Below, one piece after another: positions 46,175-58,116 of a DNA stretch of 64,000 bases. The DNA is from Talpa occidentalis. Taxonomy: Eukaryota; Chordata; Mammalia; Eulipotyphla; Talpidae. The notes beneath the pieces are model-generated. The model was not told the origin of the DNA, ran no database searches, and was given only the letters and a program-made list of their open reading frames with translations. How positions within the stretch are numbered: the stretch's first letter is position 1; each line of letters opens with the position of its first letter. The stretch covers positions 59,109,566 through 59,173,565 of the forward strand of contig NW_023601543.1 in the NCBI RefSeq assembly GCF_014898055.3, given 5' to 3'. A program made the translations under genes and the position numbers.

Positions 46175-46450
46175 TATAGGACTTGGACCTATGAATCAAT
46201 ACTATGAAGCAAACTCTGAAGCAATCTGCAGCCACTGCTTCACGAGTTCCATCCCTGGCTAGGAAGCAACACACATGGCGCAGCAGACCTCTCCTGACTC
46301 GCCCACTGCTCCCCTCAGCAGTGTATTTTGGTCAATCTGCCTGTTCTGTTCCCCTCTGTCTCTGGTGAATCCTCTCACCCCGCCCCCCCCCCACACCTCT
46401 GGCCTATACACCCATTCTTGTATGCATAAATAAATAAATCTTATTAAAAA
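46175..46450 (+). mobile_element. tRNA-derived SINE, copy 10 (diverged head)
   Basis: The head is badly decayed, but the body is clear: 'catggcgcagcagacctctc', 'ctcccctcagcagtgtattt', 'gtctctggtgaatcctctca', a C-run at 46,380-46,393, then 'tgcataaataaataaatctt' and A's. Confidence 0.85.
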
Positions 46451-47039
46451 ACCTCAGTTCCAAATGATAGAACTAGTATGTTTCAGGTTAAAATTTCAAA
46501 GTAATAAAGAAGTCCAAGTTAAGGATAGTTGACACTTTATTCTAAACTTACAGTATCTTCAAAGAAAGATGAAATAGAATTGGTTCATTGTTGTGTCAAT
46601 CTTAATTTTGACTTGGGATAGCTTGTGTATTACAATTTTCACATCATATAAAATCTAAACTCTTCTAGATAGATATGGATTTTTGTCTTTTTGCTTGCTT
46701 CTCTATAACTTAACATCTTTCAAAATTGTGTACATTTATGATTCTTTGAATCTATGATTCTAGAAATGTTGATTCAGATTTTTAAAGTTGACTTCTTAAT
46801 TTTAAATTTGATTTCTGACTTTTTCTTTAAGAAAATCTTTTTCAATGAAAGTACATAAAAGAATAATAATATAGCATATTGAAATTTGTTTTAAAAGTAA
46901 AGATTTTCATTAACCAAGTCATTCTAGCCCATAGTAGGCGCAAAAGGGAATTTTGTCACTGCTTCTGAAAATGGGTGATTTTCCATTACTAGATGAATTA
47001 CCAAAAATATAAGAGGGGGAGGCCTCGGTGAAAATTTTG

Positions 47040-49283
47040 GAGTAATGAACTCTAAAATTTTCTCCTGCATAAAAACAATGAGAACATTTACAAAAATGTC
47101 ACAAAACAACTTATTCAGTGTTTTGGAAAGTAAACAAAGGCTTGCAGCAAAATGGGGGATGTTCTTTTTTATACTGTTCTTGTCTGGTTTGGGTGTCAGT
47201 ATTACACTGCCCTCATAAAAGGAGTTAGAAAGCATTGCATCCTTTTCAATTTTTTGGAAGAGTTTGAGAAGAATGGATATTAGATCTTCTGGTGTTTGGT
47301 AGAATTCACCAGTGAAGCCATCTTATACTAGACTTTTGTTTTTTTGTGAAGTTTTTGATTATTGTTTCAATTGCTGTACTTCATAGGTCTGTTCAGAGGT
47401 TCTGTTTCTTCATAACTCAGTCTTGGGAGGTTTTATGATTCAAGAAATTTTTCCATTTCCTCCTAGTTATCTAATTTTTTTTGTATACAGATGTTCACAG
47501 TAGTTTCTTACGATCTTGTGTATTTCTGTGCTCTCTGTCACGATATCTTCCCTTTTATCCCTGACTTGAATCCTTTGTCATTTTTTATTAATGATTCTGG
47601 GCAAATGTTTGTCAATTTCATTTATTTCCCCCAAAAAAAACCCAGCTGATTGTTTCATTGGCCTTTTGTATTTTGTTTCTGTTTCATTTATTTCTGCTCT
47701 AATTTTTATTATTTGCTTCCTTCTACTTTGGACTTTCTTCCTTTTTTTCCAGTTACTTTAGGTATAAAGTCAGACTGTTTCTTTGAGGTTTTTCTTGTGT
47801 CTTCAAATGAGCCTGTATTGCTATAGAGTCCCATCTTAATACTGCTTTTGCTGCATCCCAGGATTCTGGTATGAAGTATTTTTATTCTTATTTCTCTCTA
47901 GACACTTCGATTTTGCCTTGGATTTCTTCAGTGACCTAATAGTTTTTCAGTAGCATGTTGTTTACTCTCCAAGTATTTGTGGTTTTTCCAGTTTCCTTTT
48001 TGTAGTTGATTTCTAACTAATGCTATTGTAGTTGGAAAAGATGCTTGGTATGATTCAAACTGTCTTAAATTTATTGAAACTTGTTTAGGGTCCCAACATG
48101 TGATCTATCCTTGAGAATGTCATGTGCCTTTGAGAGGAATATATATTCTTTCTTTTTCGGATGGAATGTTCTGTATATATCTCTTAAATTTGTCTGTTCC
48201 AATATATAAACTTAAAACCAATGTTTCCCTATTGATTTTTTGTTTGGAGGATCTGTCCATTGATGTAAGTAGGGTGTTAAAGTCCTCTACTATTACTGTG
48301 TTGCTGTTCAATTTGTCCCTTTAGAGATGGTAATATTTGTTTTGTATTTTGGAGCTCCCATGTTGGGTGCATATGTGTTGATGATTGTTAGTTTCCTGAT
48401 ATTGACCCTTTATCATTATATAATGTCCGTCTTTGTTTTTTATAGTATCTTTTGTTTTAATGTTTATTTTGTCTGATGTGAGTATAGCCAAGCCAGTTTT
48501 CTTTTCAGTTCCATTTGCATGGATTAATTTTTCCCAACCTTCAACTTTCAGTCAATGAGTGTCCTTATTCCCGAAGTGATTCTGTTGAAGGTAGCATATA
48601 ATTGGGTTTTATTTTTTATCCATCCACTCTATGTCCTTTGATTTAAGAGTTAAGACCACTTACATGTAAGGTGACAATTGATACATATCTATTCATTGCC
48701 ATTTTGCTAGCTGATTTATCGTTGTATCTGTAGATGTTCTCTGTTCCTTCTTTTCTTTTTAAAGATTTATTTATTTATGCATACAAGAACTGGGATACAG
48801 GCCAGAGGTGCAGGGGGTGAGAGGATTCACCAGAGACAGAGTGGAGGACAGAACAGGAGGATTGACTGAAATACACTGCTGAGGGGAGCAGTGGGCGAGT
48901 CAGGAGAGGTCTGCTGCGCCATGTGGGTAGCTCCCTGGCTGGCCGGGAATCGAACTCATGCTTCAGTGGCTGCAAATAGCTTCACAGCGCTGCCTCTTAA
49001 CCTCTTGCGCCACCAGGGAGGCCCTTCTTCCTTCCTTTTTTCCATATCTTAGGGAGTTCGTCCTGATTGTGTCTTGTTGCCCCTATCATATGGTTTCTTC
49101 CTTGGTAAGAGCATCTCTGTCACTCTTACCCCTCAGGGTGCTGTGTTTTTATCCATTGTCATGGAAGCTTTATTCATTCAGGAGTCAGTTCTGCTTCTAT
49201 ATCGTTTAGTCCATATATAGGTGTAGATTTTTGTGATCGTTGGAGGACATGAGCACAAGTTCTCTTTATTCTGCCATCTTGGC
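47040..49283 (-). pseudogene. LINE-1, 5' end to ORF2 RT region
   Basis: The right edge carries an L1 5' start motif (minus-strand ccaagatggcagaataaaga at about 49,260-49,283). Moving left, a short 5' UTR-like part is followed by ORF2 linker text ('tttcacatgtaaggtgaca'-type, 48,660), EN-RT linker and RT-start text to about 47,200. ORF1 seems to be missing, and there is no L1 3' UTR at the left. SINE copy 11 is inserted. Confidence 0.65.
48760..49023 (-). mobile_element. tRNA-derived SINE, copy 11
   Basis: Minus-strand, older-subfamily copy (tgcatacaagaactgggata, reversed B box ggaatcgaact, head ccaccagggaggccc). Its CT-rich flanks obscure the target duplication. Confidence 0.9.
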
Positions 49284-49380
49284 ACCACCCACACTAATAT
49301 TGGTGTAGTGATGTGGTAAAGGGTTAAAATGAACACTTTGAAAGCAACTGTATAAGATTTATCCAAAATATTGAAGGTTA

Positions 49381-49616
49381 AGGGCCTCCCCGGTGGCGCA
49401 GCGGTTGAGCACTGGGCGCAGCCTCTGTGGCGCCGGTTCGATCCCCGGCTGTTCCCCGGCCACCGGAGGAGGGTCCCACATGGTGCACAGACCTCTCCTG
49501 CCGCCCGCTGCTCCCCTCAGCAGTGTACTTCCGTCCTTCTGCCTGCTCTGCTCCCCACTCTGGCTCTGGTGAATTCTCTCACCCTCCCGTGCTTCTGACT
49601 GTACCCAGTGCTTGTA

Positions 49617-49647
<31 letters not shown>

Positions 49648-49751
49648 ATCTTTAAAAAAAAAGATTTCAAGTAAAGATAGCAAACGAATTCATGCATTTA
49701 ATATTACTCTTCCCTAAAGCCTTTCTTAAACTATGATAAAAGAACTTTAAA
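49381..49751 (+). mobile_element. tRNA-derived SINE, copy 12, with ~86-nt 3' transduction
   Basis: Nearly consensus young copy: head gggcctccccggtggcgcag, A box about 49,394-49,407, perfect B box GGTTCGATCCC at 49,435-49,445, an ATAA tail and TCTTT at 49,649-49,653. After the A-run, 86 non-SINE bases (49,663-49,748) end in TTT followed by a second A-run. The 16-bp flanking duplication (49,365-49,380; 49,752-49,767, one mismatch, sharing attgaaggtta) encloses the extra bases, so they moved with the SINE. Confidence 0.9.
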
Positions 49752-49767
49752 AAAAAATTGAAGGTTA

Positions 49768-51415
49768 TCTCTGTGATATCAAATGTCTTCATCCTGGTCA
49801 ATGGGTAGGAGAGGGAGAGATGTTAGTCATATTTCCTGGGTGGTCAAGGGCTATATAAATGCTCATTGAAAATTGAAAAAGAAGTCAAACTTGGGGAAAT
49901 GGCTCCTCAAACTCAAAGGTAAACCAACAGGGGGAAACACCAGTAAGAAGCCATATTTCCCAATTAGCAGTTTCCCAAGGGAAAGCTGTATTTGCTACTT
50001 AGGATCTTCTCAGTGCTAAATTTCAGATGTTTAGTCTAATAATGAAGTTATACATTCAAGAATCTAGTAACTCAGGCTTTATGATGACCAAATCCTAACT
50101 TACAAATGTGAAATGGGGAGAACTTTTATTTTTATGGATACGATTTTATTGCTACTCAACTTCTTTTCGGTTTAGACTAAAAAATAGTCAATTAAAATTA
50201 AGAAAGCAAACAGCATGCATTTTTGGTAAGAAACTGGGTGGAATTATTCCAAAGCTTGCACATCTGGTAGTAACTTTGAAAATTTTAAGTATTACTAGGT
50301 TTCATTGGTGATTCAATAGTGTAATTACTATGGAAAGGTAACTTAGTGCTTTATTGCATGAATTAATTAGGAATCCCATGAGACAGCACCTGCAGTCCTG
50401 AGTTAATGCTTTCTGTTTCCATTAACAATGTTGGTGCAAACAGGGCATTCTGGCATAAGTGTACAAAGTTATTTTTTATTGTGCAAATTGTTGCAGTTTT
50501 CAGTTTTTTTTTTTTAAGTAGAGACATTGAAACACTGCACGTATTGATCGCTCCTGTAGCATTAAAACTGTGTTAGTCAGTAGTGATAAGCAAAACCTTA
50601 AATTGGGTGAGACTCCTGGATAGCCACATCTTTATATCATTGTTGCCATTGACCTAGTCTGGTTAAAAAAAAAAAAAGGAGTATCTGTAATTATGTATGC
50701 TTATTTGTAGATTTGTAGCCACTAAAATATTTTGGGGAAGAATCATATAACTTAAAAAATCTCCTCAATTTTTCCTTAGTATGATAGTTCTTCTAAAGAT
50801 TTGGTTATATCAGTTAAGAAATCCCAAAAATCCTGACTATTGCCAGATGAAAGAATGCCACCTTTCATATTCCTCCAAGTGTTCTGATCAAGGCTTCAAA
50901 AAAAAAAAAACCTAAATATTTTTCCCACTCTCCTTTACCTACTCTTCTCTGTGGAGAAATAGCTATTAAAATGGACTTACTAAAAAAATAAATCACACAA
51001 TAAAGACTATATTAGATGATCAAGAATTTGCCACTGGAATTTTCTGGCCTTAGAAATCCATGAGTGTTTTTTAAACAAGACATGTTATCAACACTCCTCT
51101 TAGTTGCCATCATATTTTATAGAAACATAGATAATGTGGCCTAGAAAAAGGACTACAGAGGCCTGGTACTACTTTGCCTTTCTTTGTCATTTAATAACAT
51201 AGAAGAGTAATCTTCCCTTCTGGTTCTAGGCTTTCACACATTATCCAGTGAGTCAGGACCTAGTTCCTGCCCTTGAAAATCTTACACACTCCTGGAGAGG
51301 AATGGAAGGACCATGCCAGACATTGCTAGGATTTAATACAAAGGAAAACAGAGCCCAGTGCATGCTTATGTGGGCCTGAAACTAATTGTGTGACATAGGA
51401 GTAATTATACCTAGA
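49768..51415. other. No gene seen
   Basis: AT-rich unassigned sequence with several A-runs (50,660-50,680; 50,898-50,911). No gene or clear repeat. Confidence 0.5.
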
Positions 51416-51419
51416 GTTA

Positions 51420-52070
51420 TAAATTTACTGAGTGTTTGTCAAGAACTTACTTATGCCCCAGGTATGGTACTAAAAGATATTATACAGAGCAAGTCAGACA
51501 AAGTTATTTCCTTCATGGTAGTGACATTCTAGTTGGGGAAAAGACAGTGTACAAATAAACAAGGATGAGATATATACATATCTGTATAGTGATAAATACA
51601 GCAAATAACAATATATGTAAACATGTATACATATATATGTGTATACATAGCTATAAGTATTGCAATGCAGAAATAAAGTGTGGAAGGATATAAAGGATTT
51701 TTTTTGTTATTGGAAAGGAGAGGCCTCTTTGATAAAGTAATCTTTAAATAGATATCTAAAGACCATGAAGAATGAGATAAGTAGATATTTGAGGGACGCG
51801 TTTTATTGGCAGAGAAAACTGCAAGCGCAAGGGCCAGAAATGGGAGTGTGTATGATGAGTTCAAGGAATTAGCAAATATGCCACTAAGTCTGGAATGAAG
51901 TGTTTGAGTAATAGGAGATATGGTGAAAGAGTTATTAAGGGATTAGATCATGTAGGTCTTAAAGGACATAATGGAAACTTAGATTTTACTCTGAGTGGGA
52001 TGGGAAATCGCTAGAAAGTTTTGAACAGAATGATACTGACAGATCATCTGGCTTCTCTGTGGAAAAAACA
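51420..52070 (-). mobile_element. L2 (LINE-2) 3' region
   Basis: A long reversed L2 stretch in consensus order: 'tttactgagtgtttgtcaag', 'ccttcatggtagtgacattc', 'gtacaaataaacaagg', 'gaggcctctttgataaagta', 'aactgcaagcgcaagggcc', 'agatcatgtaggtct', 'gattttactctgagtgggat', 'gttttgaacagaatgat'. It is non-coding. Confidence 0.75.
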
Positions 52071-52679
52071 AACTATGCGGGGGTGGGTTGGGGGGTACAA
52101 AAGTAGAATCAGTAGGAATTCAAGTAATACTAGCTTATATCTGGGTAGTAGTGATGAATTTTCTCAGAAGTTACCAGATCCTGGATTAAATATTAGAGTA
52201 GATGAATTTTTAAAGATAAAGTTAAGAAGACCCCTACCTTTATTCAATTCCCCATAGGTAACTTGGGGAGCATAAGTTGCAAGAGACTACCTTTCCAGTG
52301 ATGTTACATATACTTACATGCACTGAACTAGCTGAGGCTCCACTGCTGTGATGCCTTTGAAGGCCACCAGAGTGATATTTTGGATTCAACAGAAAAACAC
52401 AAACATTATATAACCTGATTTTTGTAAACCAAAGTCTTGAAAAATTGCCAGTTGATGATGCTGAAGAATATGCTGCTGGCTTAATCTGGAAACAAATTTC
52501 ATTGGGCAGTTGTAGAAACGAAAGGGTGGGTTGGGGGAGGCCAGTACTATATAAAAGAATTTGGACATTTTGCATATTTTATTTTCCACATTTGAAAAAA
52601 TACCATAACTTCATGACAATCAAGTAACAAATTCATTTCTTTTCATGAATTATCAGATTAGCACACTAATCTTAAATGG

Positions 52680-53110
52680 GGCATTTTCACCAAATAATCA
52701 TTTTCAGCAAATGTTTAGTGTTCACACTGTGAAAACTTCTGACCAACATGGTGCACACGGCAGTGATTGGAAAACAGAGTAGAAAGTGCTGAGCGTTAGA
52801 GCATAGATGAAAAGAAGTAAAATATCATCAGGTTTCAATTCCGGGAATCACTGTATCTATATGGGAGAGTTTCTTAAAGAAAGTAGTATTTGAGACAGGT
52901 CTGAAGAACAAGGAAAGGGTATATGTAGACAGTGGGACATAAGAGGGAAAGACCAAAAAAAAATAGCATGAGACAAAATGCAAAGCTAGAAAGGCTGGAC
53001 ACATGTCTTTCAATTAGGAATGCTCTTGAATAGTAGTCTAATGGAGATTATTATTTTCCAGAAACTAGAGAGCAACTGAAGATTTTAAGCAGGGATATGG
53101 ATGTTTTATG
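52680..53110 (-). mobile_element. Second L2-like fossil
   Basis: Text parallel to the preceding L2 ('gtagtatttgagacaggtct', 'gaagaacaaggaaa', 'gcaactgaagattttaagca', 'gggatatggatg') but more decayed. It may be part of the same original L2 family insertion or a separate copy. Confidence 0.5.
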
Positions 53111-53149
53111 AAAATAATATTAAGCTGAAGATGCCAGTCTGAGTGATAC

Positions 53150-54815
53150 TTGCCTCATCTACCCCCAGCACACATCAGTAAAAGATGAAATAGCAAGAGA
53201 ACACTGCTGCATTCAAAAACAAGATGAGCATTTCCTTGGACCAGAAGCAGAACAGAAATGCAAATCGCTCACAGGAATGAAGCCTAGATCACCTGGACTC
53301 AGTCTGAGGAAGTAGGTGTGGAGACTAGAACTTAGTTTTTGTGAGCTAAATGCACTAAATGTTCATCTAAGCATGTGAATGACTGGAGCCTGACTTACTG
53401 CCTGAAACCGAAGTCTAAGTGGGCTCTGCTGTTCTTGGAAGGTGGTGGGAGAGAAAACCAAGACTAATGAGCACTAACAAGGTTATGAGCAGCTACACCC
53501 TGGTATAGGTAGGAGGGTGGTAACAGAGAAACTCAGCTCCACATTGTTTGTTGCCTTGGTAGCTCTTGGTGTGACAACCCAATATCACCTGGTCAAGAGT
53601 CCCAATATGTCAGCAAAAGACCTTGTTCTGGGCTGAGTGATGCCAGAGTGAATTGGAAATATCAACAAAGCTATAAAAACACAGAAAGACACAGCAGGGA
53701 AAAGGGGGAAAGAAATTAAAAGTTAATTTGAAGACACTAGGGATGAGTGTGAAGAACAATACTCTCCAACCCAAAGAAATATAATGTCAAGGCATTCAAC
53801 AAGATCAACATGGTGATTCACTATAGATTAAATTTATTTTGCAGAATACACTGAGAAACACAGAAAAACAAGTAGATTTGGGATCCTCAAGGAGCCAAAA
53901 TATAGAGAAATCTGATTTTAAAAAAGTAATAAAGCCATAAAGAAAAAATATAACAATTGAAGTAATAGGCAAATGTAAAACAGAAAACGTTATATTAAAA
54001 ATATTCATTGAAATAAAAAACTCAATAGATGGGATAAATTCTAGATTGAATAGGTTTAAAAATGCAATGAGTAATTGGAAGACAGCACTGAGAAATTCAC
54101 TAAAAGCTAGCAGAGAGAAAGAAAAACCTTTAAAAAAGAAAGTGTAATTAAGAGTATTAAGAATAGACTGAAAAGCCCTAATATAATAAAAAAAAGAGCC
54201 TATTCAGTGTGATGTGTTATTGTGGGATGCTGGTTGAAGGGTACATGAGAAACTATGTGTAACTTCTTGTCAGTCTCAATTTATTTCAAAATAAAATGTC
54301 TAAAAAGCAGCTGACAAAATACTGAAAATAAAATAACATGAGAGATTTTAAAATAAAGATATGGGAAACTATCTTTCAAGTAATTACTGGAGGACAAGCA
54401 AAGTAACAGCATAAAGGAAGACCAAAAAAGAATTTAAGCAAAAGGCATTAATGACAAAGAATACTATGTAATACAAAATTTCACCAAGAAGACATGATAA
54501 TCATGAATTCTAGGCACCTAATAATATAACCTTAACATATATAAAGCAATAATTGACAGAATTACAAGGGTGACCATCAAATACACAAGCATAGTGAGAA
54601 ATTTTAACACAGCTGTATAGGAGTGGATAGAAGAAAACATGAAGAAAAAAGAGTAAAAGCAAAGAATATCTGAACAACAAAATTTGCAAGTCTGATCTAA
54701 TAAAGTTTTAGCCTACTGATAAACTATATCTTTATATTTATGTATATATGAATATATATGGATATGCATTCCAAGTACACAGGAAACATTTACAAAGATT
54801 GAAAACCTAACAGGT
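53150..54815 (+). pseudogene. Old LINE-1 fragments
   Basis: 53,150-54,100 resembles an old L1 5' UTR/ORF1 ('ggaatgaagcctagatcacc'). 54,400-54,815 resembles the ORF2 linker ('gaagacatgataatcatgaa', 'aggaaacatttacaaagat'). Heavily broken; the boundary between pieces is unclear. Confidence 0.5.
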
Positions 54816-54819
54816 CAAC

Positions 54820-56450
54820 AGTGACATCACCAAGATGGAAGAGTAGGAGGCCCCAGCCTCTGTCTCTCCACGAAGAATAGCAATTAGACAGCTCTCCATG
54901 AATGGAAATATCCCTGACAGTTCAGGAGCCTAAGGAGCTACTGCAACAAAATAGAGCAAAGCCCCTGAGCCAGACCCCTGAGCTCAACTACCCCTGCAGT
55001 TGAGCACCTGGGCACCACCACTGCTGGAGAAGGGTAGGAAAAACGGTTTCACGTTGCCTGCATGGTTCCATCGCCCATATAGGCACTGTTCAGCACCAAG
55101 GGGGAGCTCATTGAATCAAGAGTTTTCCTGGGCCTCCCTGGTGGTGCAAGGGGTTAAGCACCGCACTATGAAGCCGTCCACAACCTCTGCAGCACAAGCT
55201 CAATCCCAGCCAGCCAGAGAGCTACCCACATGGCGCAGCAGACCTCTCCTGTCTCACCTGCTGCTCCCCTCAGCAGTGTGTTTCACTCAGTCTGCCTGTT
55301 CTGTTCCCCAATCTGTCTCTGGTGAATCCTCTCACCCCCTGCATCTCTGGCCTGTACCCCAGTTCTTGTATGCATAAATAAATAAATCTTAAAAAAGAGA
55401 GAGAGAGTTTTCCCTCACTGGGAAAAGTAGAGAGGGGTGAACCAGTTTCCGCAGACTTTTGGAACATGGCATGAAGGACCTTGCTTTGCTTTCATCCCAC
55501 CCAGAGAATACAGATGGCGGGGAACAAGGAAGAAGGGCAGTGGCTAACAGTATCTGTCCCTTGGTGGTTCCAGGGACCTGGGCTGCAGAGGAGCTCTGTA
55601 ACCTCGCCATTAAGGACCTCAACAGTCCTTATGGACACTACAGAGCCCTCTCAATTTTCATGACTGAGGGCCTGGTTGTGGACCTAGCAGTCTGTTCTGC
55701 ACTGGCTCCCAGCAGCTTTTACTGCTGGAGTAAACGGTGCCCAATATAGCTGCCAGAAACCCCTGCAGATCTCACATGCTGAGGTTTACATCCCCCCATT
55801 TTCATGGTGGCAGACATCTGCTGTCTGAGTCGCTCCTGGTCCCTCCTACCCCTCACCTGAGCTCCAGATCTACACTGGCAGCCAGCTGTGTATGCACAAC
55901 CACAGCCAAGGACCCCCCAGATGCTTTCGATCCAGATCTGACCTTGACTGCTGTCACTGGCTTTCATCGCTGTGTGTCTTGCAACTACCCCTGCAGTTGA
56001 GCACCTGGGCACCACCAGCCCCAGCTCCCATCATCAGCCACCACCACTGTGCACATGCCCATGGTGAGTCTCGGCAGCCACACAAGTACATGAGCTAGCC
56101 AAGGCTAGCTCAGCTGTTTGTGGGTTTGGATCCAGCCCCGACTCCTGTACCTCTGCAATTGCGCGCAGCAAGCCTCTGCAGCTCTAACTGCATGCTATCA
56201 GCCCAACTCCTATCAGCTGCCCCCACTGCTGAGCAGACATTTGTGGTTAGCTCCTGCAGCCATGAGTCCGTACTGACATCCAGGGCCCTGTAATTGCCTG
56301 TCTGCTTGCAGTTGACTCTGTCCCTGATGCTGGCCCCAGCACATGTGTCTGCAGCTGGCCCCTACTGCCTACAGCCATGCATGCACATATCATCAGCTAA
56401 GGCCAACATTTCCACCTCCTCTGGTCCCTAGGGGTACCCAGGTTAGGGTA
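54820..56450 (+). mobile_element. LINE-1 5' UTR, 3'-truncated
   Basis: Begins 'gacatcaccaagatggaaga', a typical L1 5' start, followed by GC-rich, CAGC-rich 5' UTR text to about 56,450, where it stops before ORF1. A 36-bp word occurs twice (54,985-55,020 and 55,982-56,017). SINE copy 13 is inserted. Open frames at 55,459-56,098 are by-products of GC-rich sequence. Confidence 0.6.
55130..55403 (+). mobile_element. tRNA-derived SINE, copy 13
   Basis: Plus-strand older-subfamily copy (gggcctccctggtggtgcaa head, 'cccagttcttgtatgcataa' tail, (GA)n at the very end). Flanked by agagttttcc at 55,119-55,128 and 55,404-55,413. Confidence 0.93.
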
Positions 56451-57129
56451 GAGGAAAATTGAAAGAGTGTCTCTGAATTTAATTTTGTAGGGACATGTAA
56501 CTTTACATGAAGCTTTACAAATAAGACATACATACCCCACGTTTTATGATTTCATCTCAGAGAGTCAGACTGTCCCTGGCCCTGAGCATCATTTGGAAGA
56601 ACGCAGAGAAAATCTACAAGGGAGTGCTAATGGATAATCTGGTGTAACATCCAGATCTTTATTCCTGAAACACTATTTTCTCCAGCTGCTGGGAGTGTTG
56701 GCTGCTGATGACTCACAGCTGAGTCTCTTGTTGGGCACTTCCCTCAAATAAAGTTTGCTGCCTCCCCCAAAGTTACAGACCCTCCCCAGATGGAACCACA
56801 TCTAATGACTGGGTGGGAGAGGAAGGGATGAAGAGGGTTCGACCCCTCTGCCTCAATTTATGACAGCACTGAAAGGCCATCCCAGCTTCAGAACTTCCCG
56901 TGGGATTTGCTGAGCTCTCCTGATGTTACTCTGTCTCAATTCAACTCCTCTCTCTGTCCAGTCCTTCCCTTGTTCTCTCACGTGGGATTGTTCTAGAGTG
57001 TTCTCTAATCCAGCTCCTACATACAAGTCTCAGAGTCTCAAAACTGTTTCCTGGGGGAACCAACTTATGACAGGAGGGCACTTCACCAACTTCTTGTTTT
57101 AATATCCTAATTTAGCTCAAGATATGCAA
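56451..57129. other. No gene seen; possible old interspersed repeat
   Basis: Text such as 'gtctcagagtctcaaaactg' and 'tttcctgggggaaccaactt' near 57,030 recalls the end of an old mammalian repeat, but I cannot name it. AATAAA at about 56,747 has no associated gene. Confidence 0.4.
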
Positions 57130-57765
57130 AGTTAGGAAGCAATTCCCAAGACCACACTCACTTTTGACATTAATTTTAAGTTCAAGTGTCCCCAAGACCA
57201 TCCTCAAGTTTGAGGATTAGCTAATAGGATTCACAGAACTCACTGAAAGCTATTACACTCATAGTTTATTACAGTGAAAGGATATAAATTAAAATCAACC
57301 AAAGGAAGAGACACACGGGACAGATTCAGCAAAAGTTCGACATGCAGAACTTCCGACTGGCCTCTCCCAGTGGAGATGTAGATAGTACTTATTTTCCTGA
57401 TCACGATATGTGGAAATAGACACAGAATATTACCTATGAGAAAAGCTCGCCTAAGCCTTTGTGTCCAGAATTTTTATTGAAGCACAGTCAGGTAGATCTG
57501 GATAACCACTGTGTGGCTAACCTCCCACTCCAGCCCCTCTAGAGGTCAGGCTGATATTGTATGACCCAAAGCCTTGCCTCCAGATCACATTGTTAGACTA
57601 TCTGAGGTAACCCCAAAGCCCCCAGATAAACAAAGACACTTTTATAGGGCAAGACATTCCAAGGTCTTAGAGATTACTTCCCAGAAGCATGGGATAAAGG
57701 CCAGAATTCACTTTGACCAAGGTTAAATTCTTTGCTACACAAGTTGTAAAGCTGCATTTAAAAAA
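57130..57765 (-). mobile_element. Probable ancient ERV LTR
   Basis: 'ttgaggattagctaatagga', 'ttcacagaactcactgaaag', 'agtttattacagtgaaagga', 'cctctcccagtggagatg', 'ccagaatttttattgaag' follow the order of an old mammalian LTR as I remember it, with the poly(A) signal on the minus strand (ttttattga near 57,473). Family and edges are uncertain. Confidence 0.45.
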
Positions 57766-57774
57766 AAAAAAAGA

Positions 57775-58116
57775 GGGCCTCCCCGGTGGCGCAGTGGTTG
57801 AGCGCTGGGTTGCGAAGCTGCCCGCGGCCTCTGCAGCGCCGGTTTGATCCCCGGCTGCTCCCCGGCCACCAGAGGAGGGTCCCACATGGCGCGCAGACCT
57901 CTCCTGCCGCCCGCTGCTCCCCTCAGCAGTGTACTTCTGTCCTTCTGCCTGCTCTGCTCCCCGCTCTGGCTCTGGTGAATTCTCTCACCCTCCCGCGCTT
58001 CTGACTGTACCCAGTGCTTGTATAAACAAAACAAACAAACAAACAAACAAATAAATAAATAAAACATGCCTCTATTAAAAAAAAAATTAAAAAAAAATAA
58101 ATAAAAATAAAAAAAG
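57775..58116 (+). mobile_element. tRNA-derived SINE, copy 14 (young subfamily)
   Basis: Near-consensus copy, closely similar to copy 12. The B box has one change (ggtttgatccc). The tail is unusual: (AAAC)n, (AAAT)n, then 13 odd bases (acatgcctctatt) and further A-rich runs to about 58,116. The A-rich target makes the duplication ambiguous. Confidence 0.92.

Noticed and set aside
49394..49445. Functional tRNA gene
   Set aside because: A and B boxes are present, but the sequence continues as a SINE body and does not fold as a full tRNA.
55000..56098. Cluster of frames of 60-125 codons
   Set aside because: They lie in a GC-rich L1 5' UTR and an inserted SINE; no protein family features.
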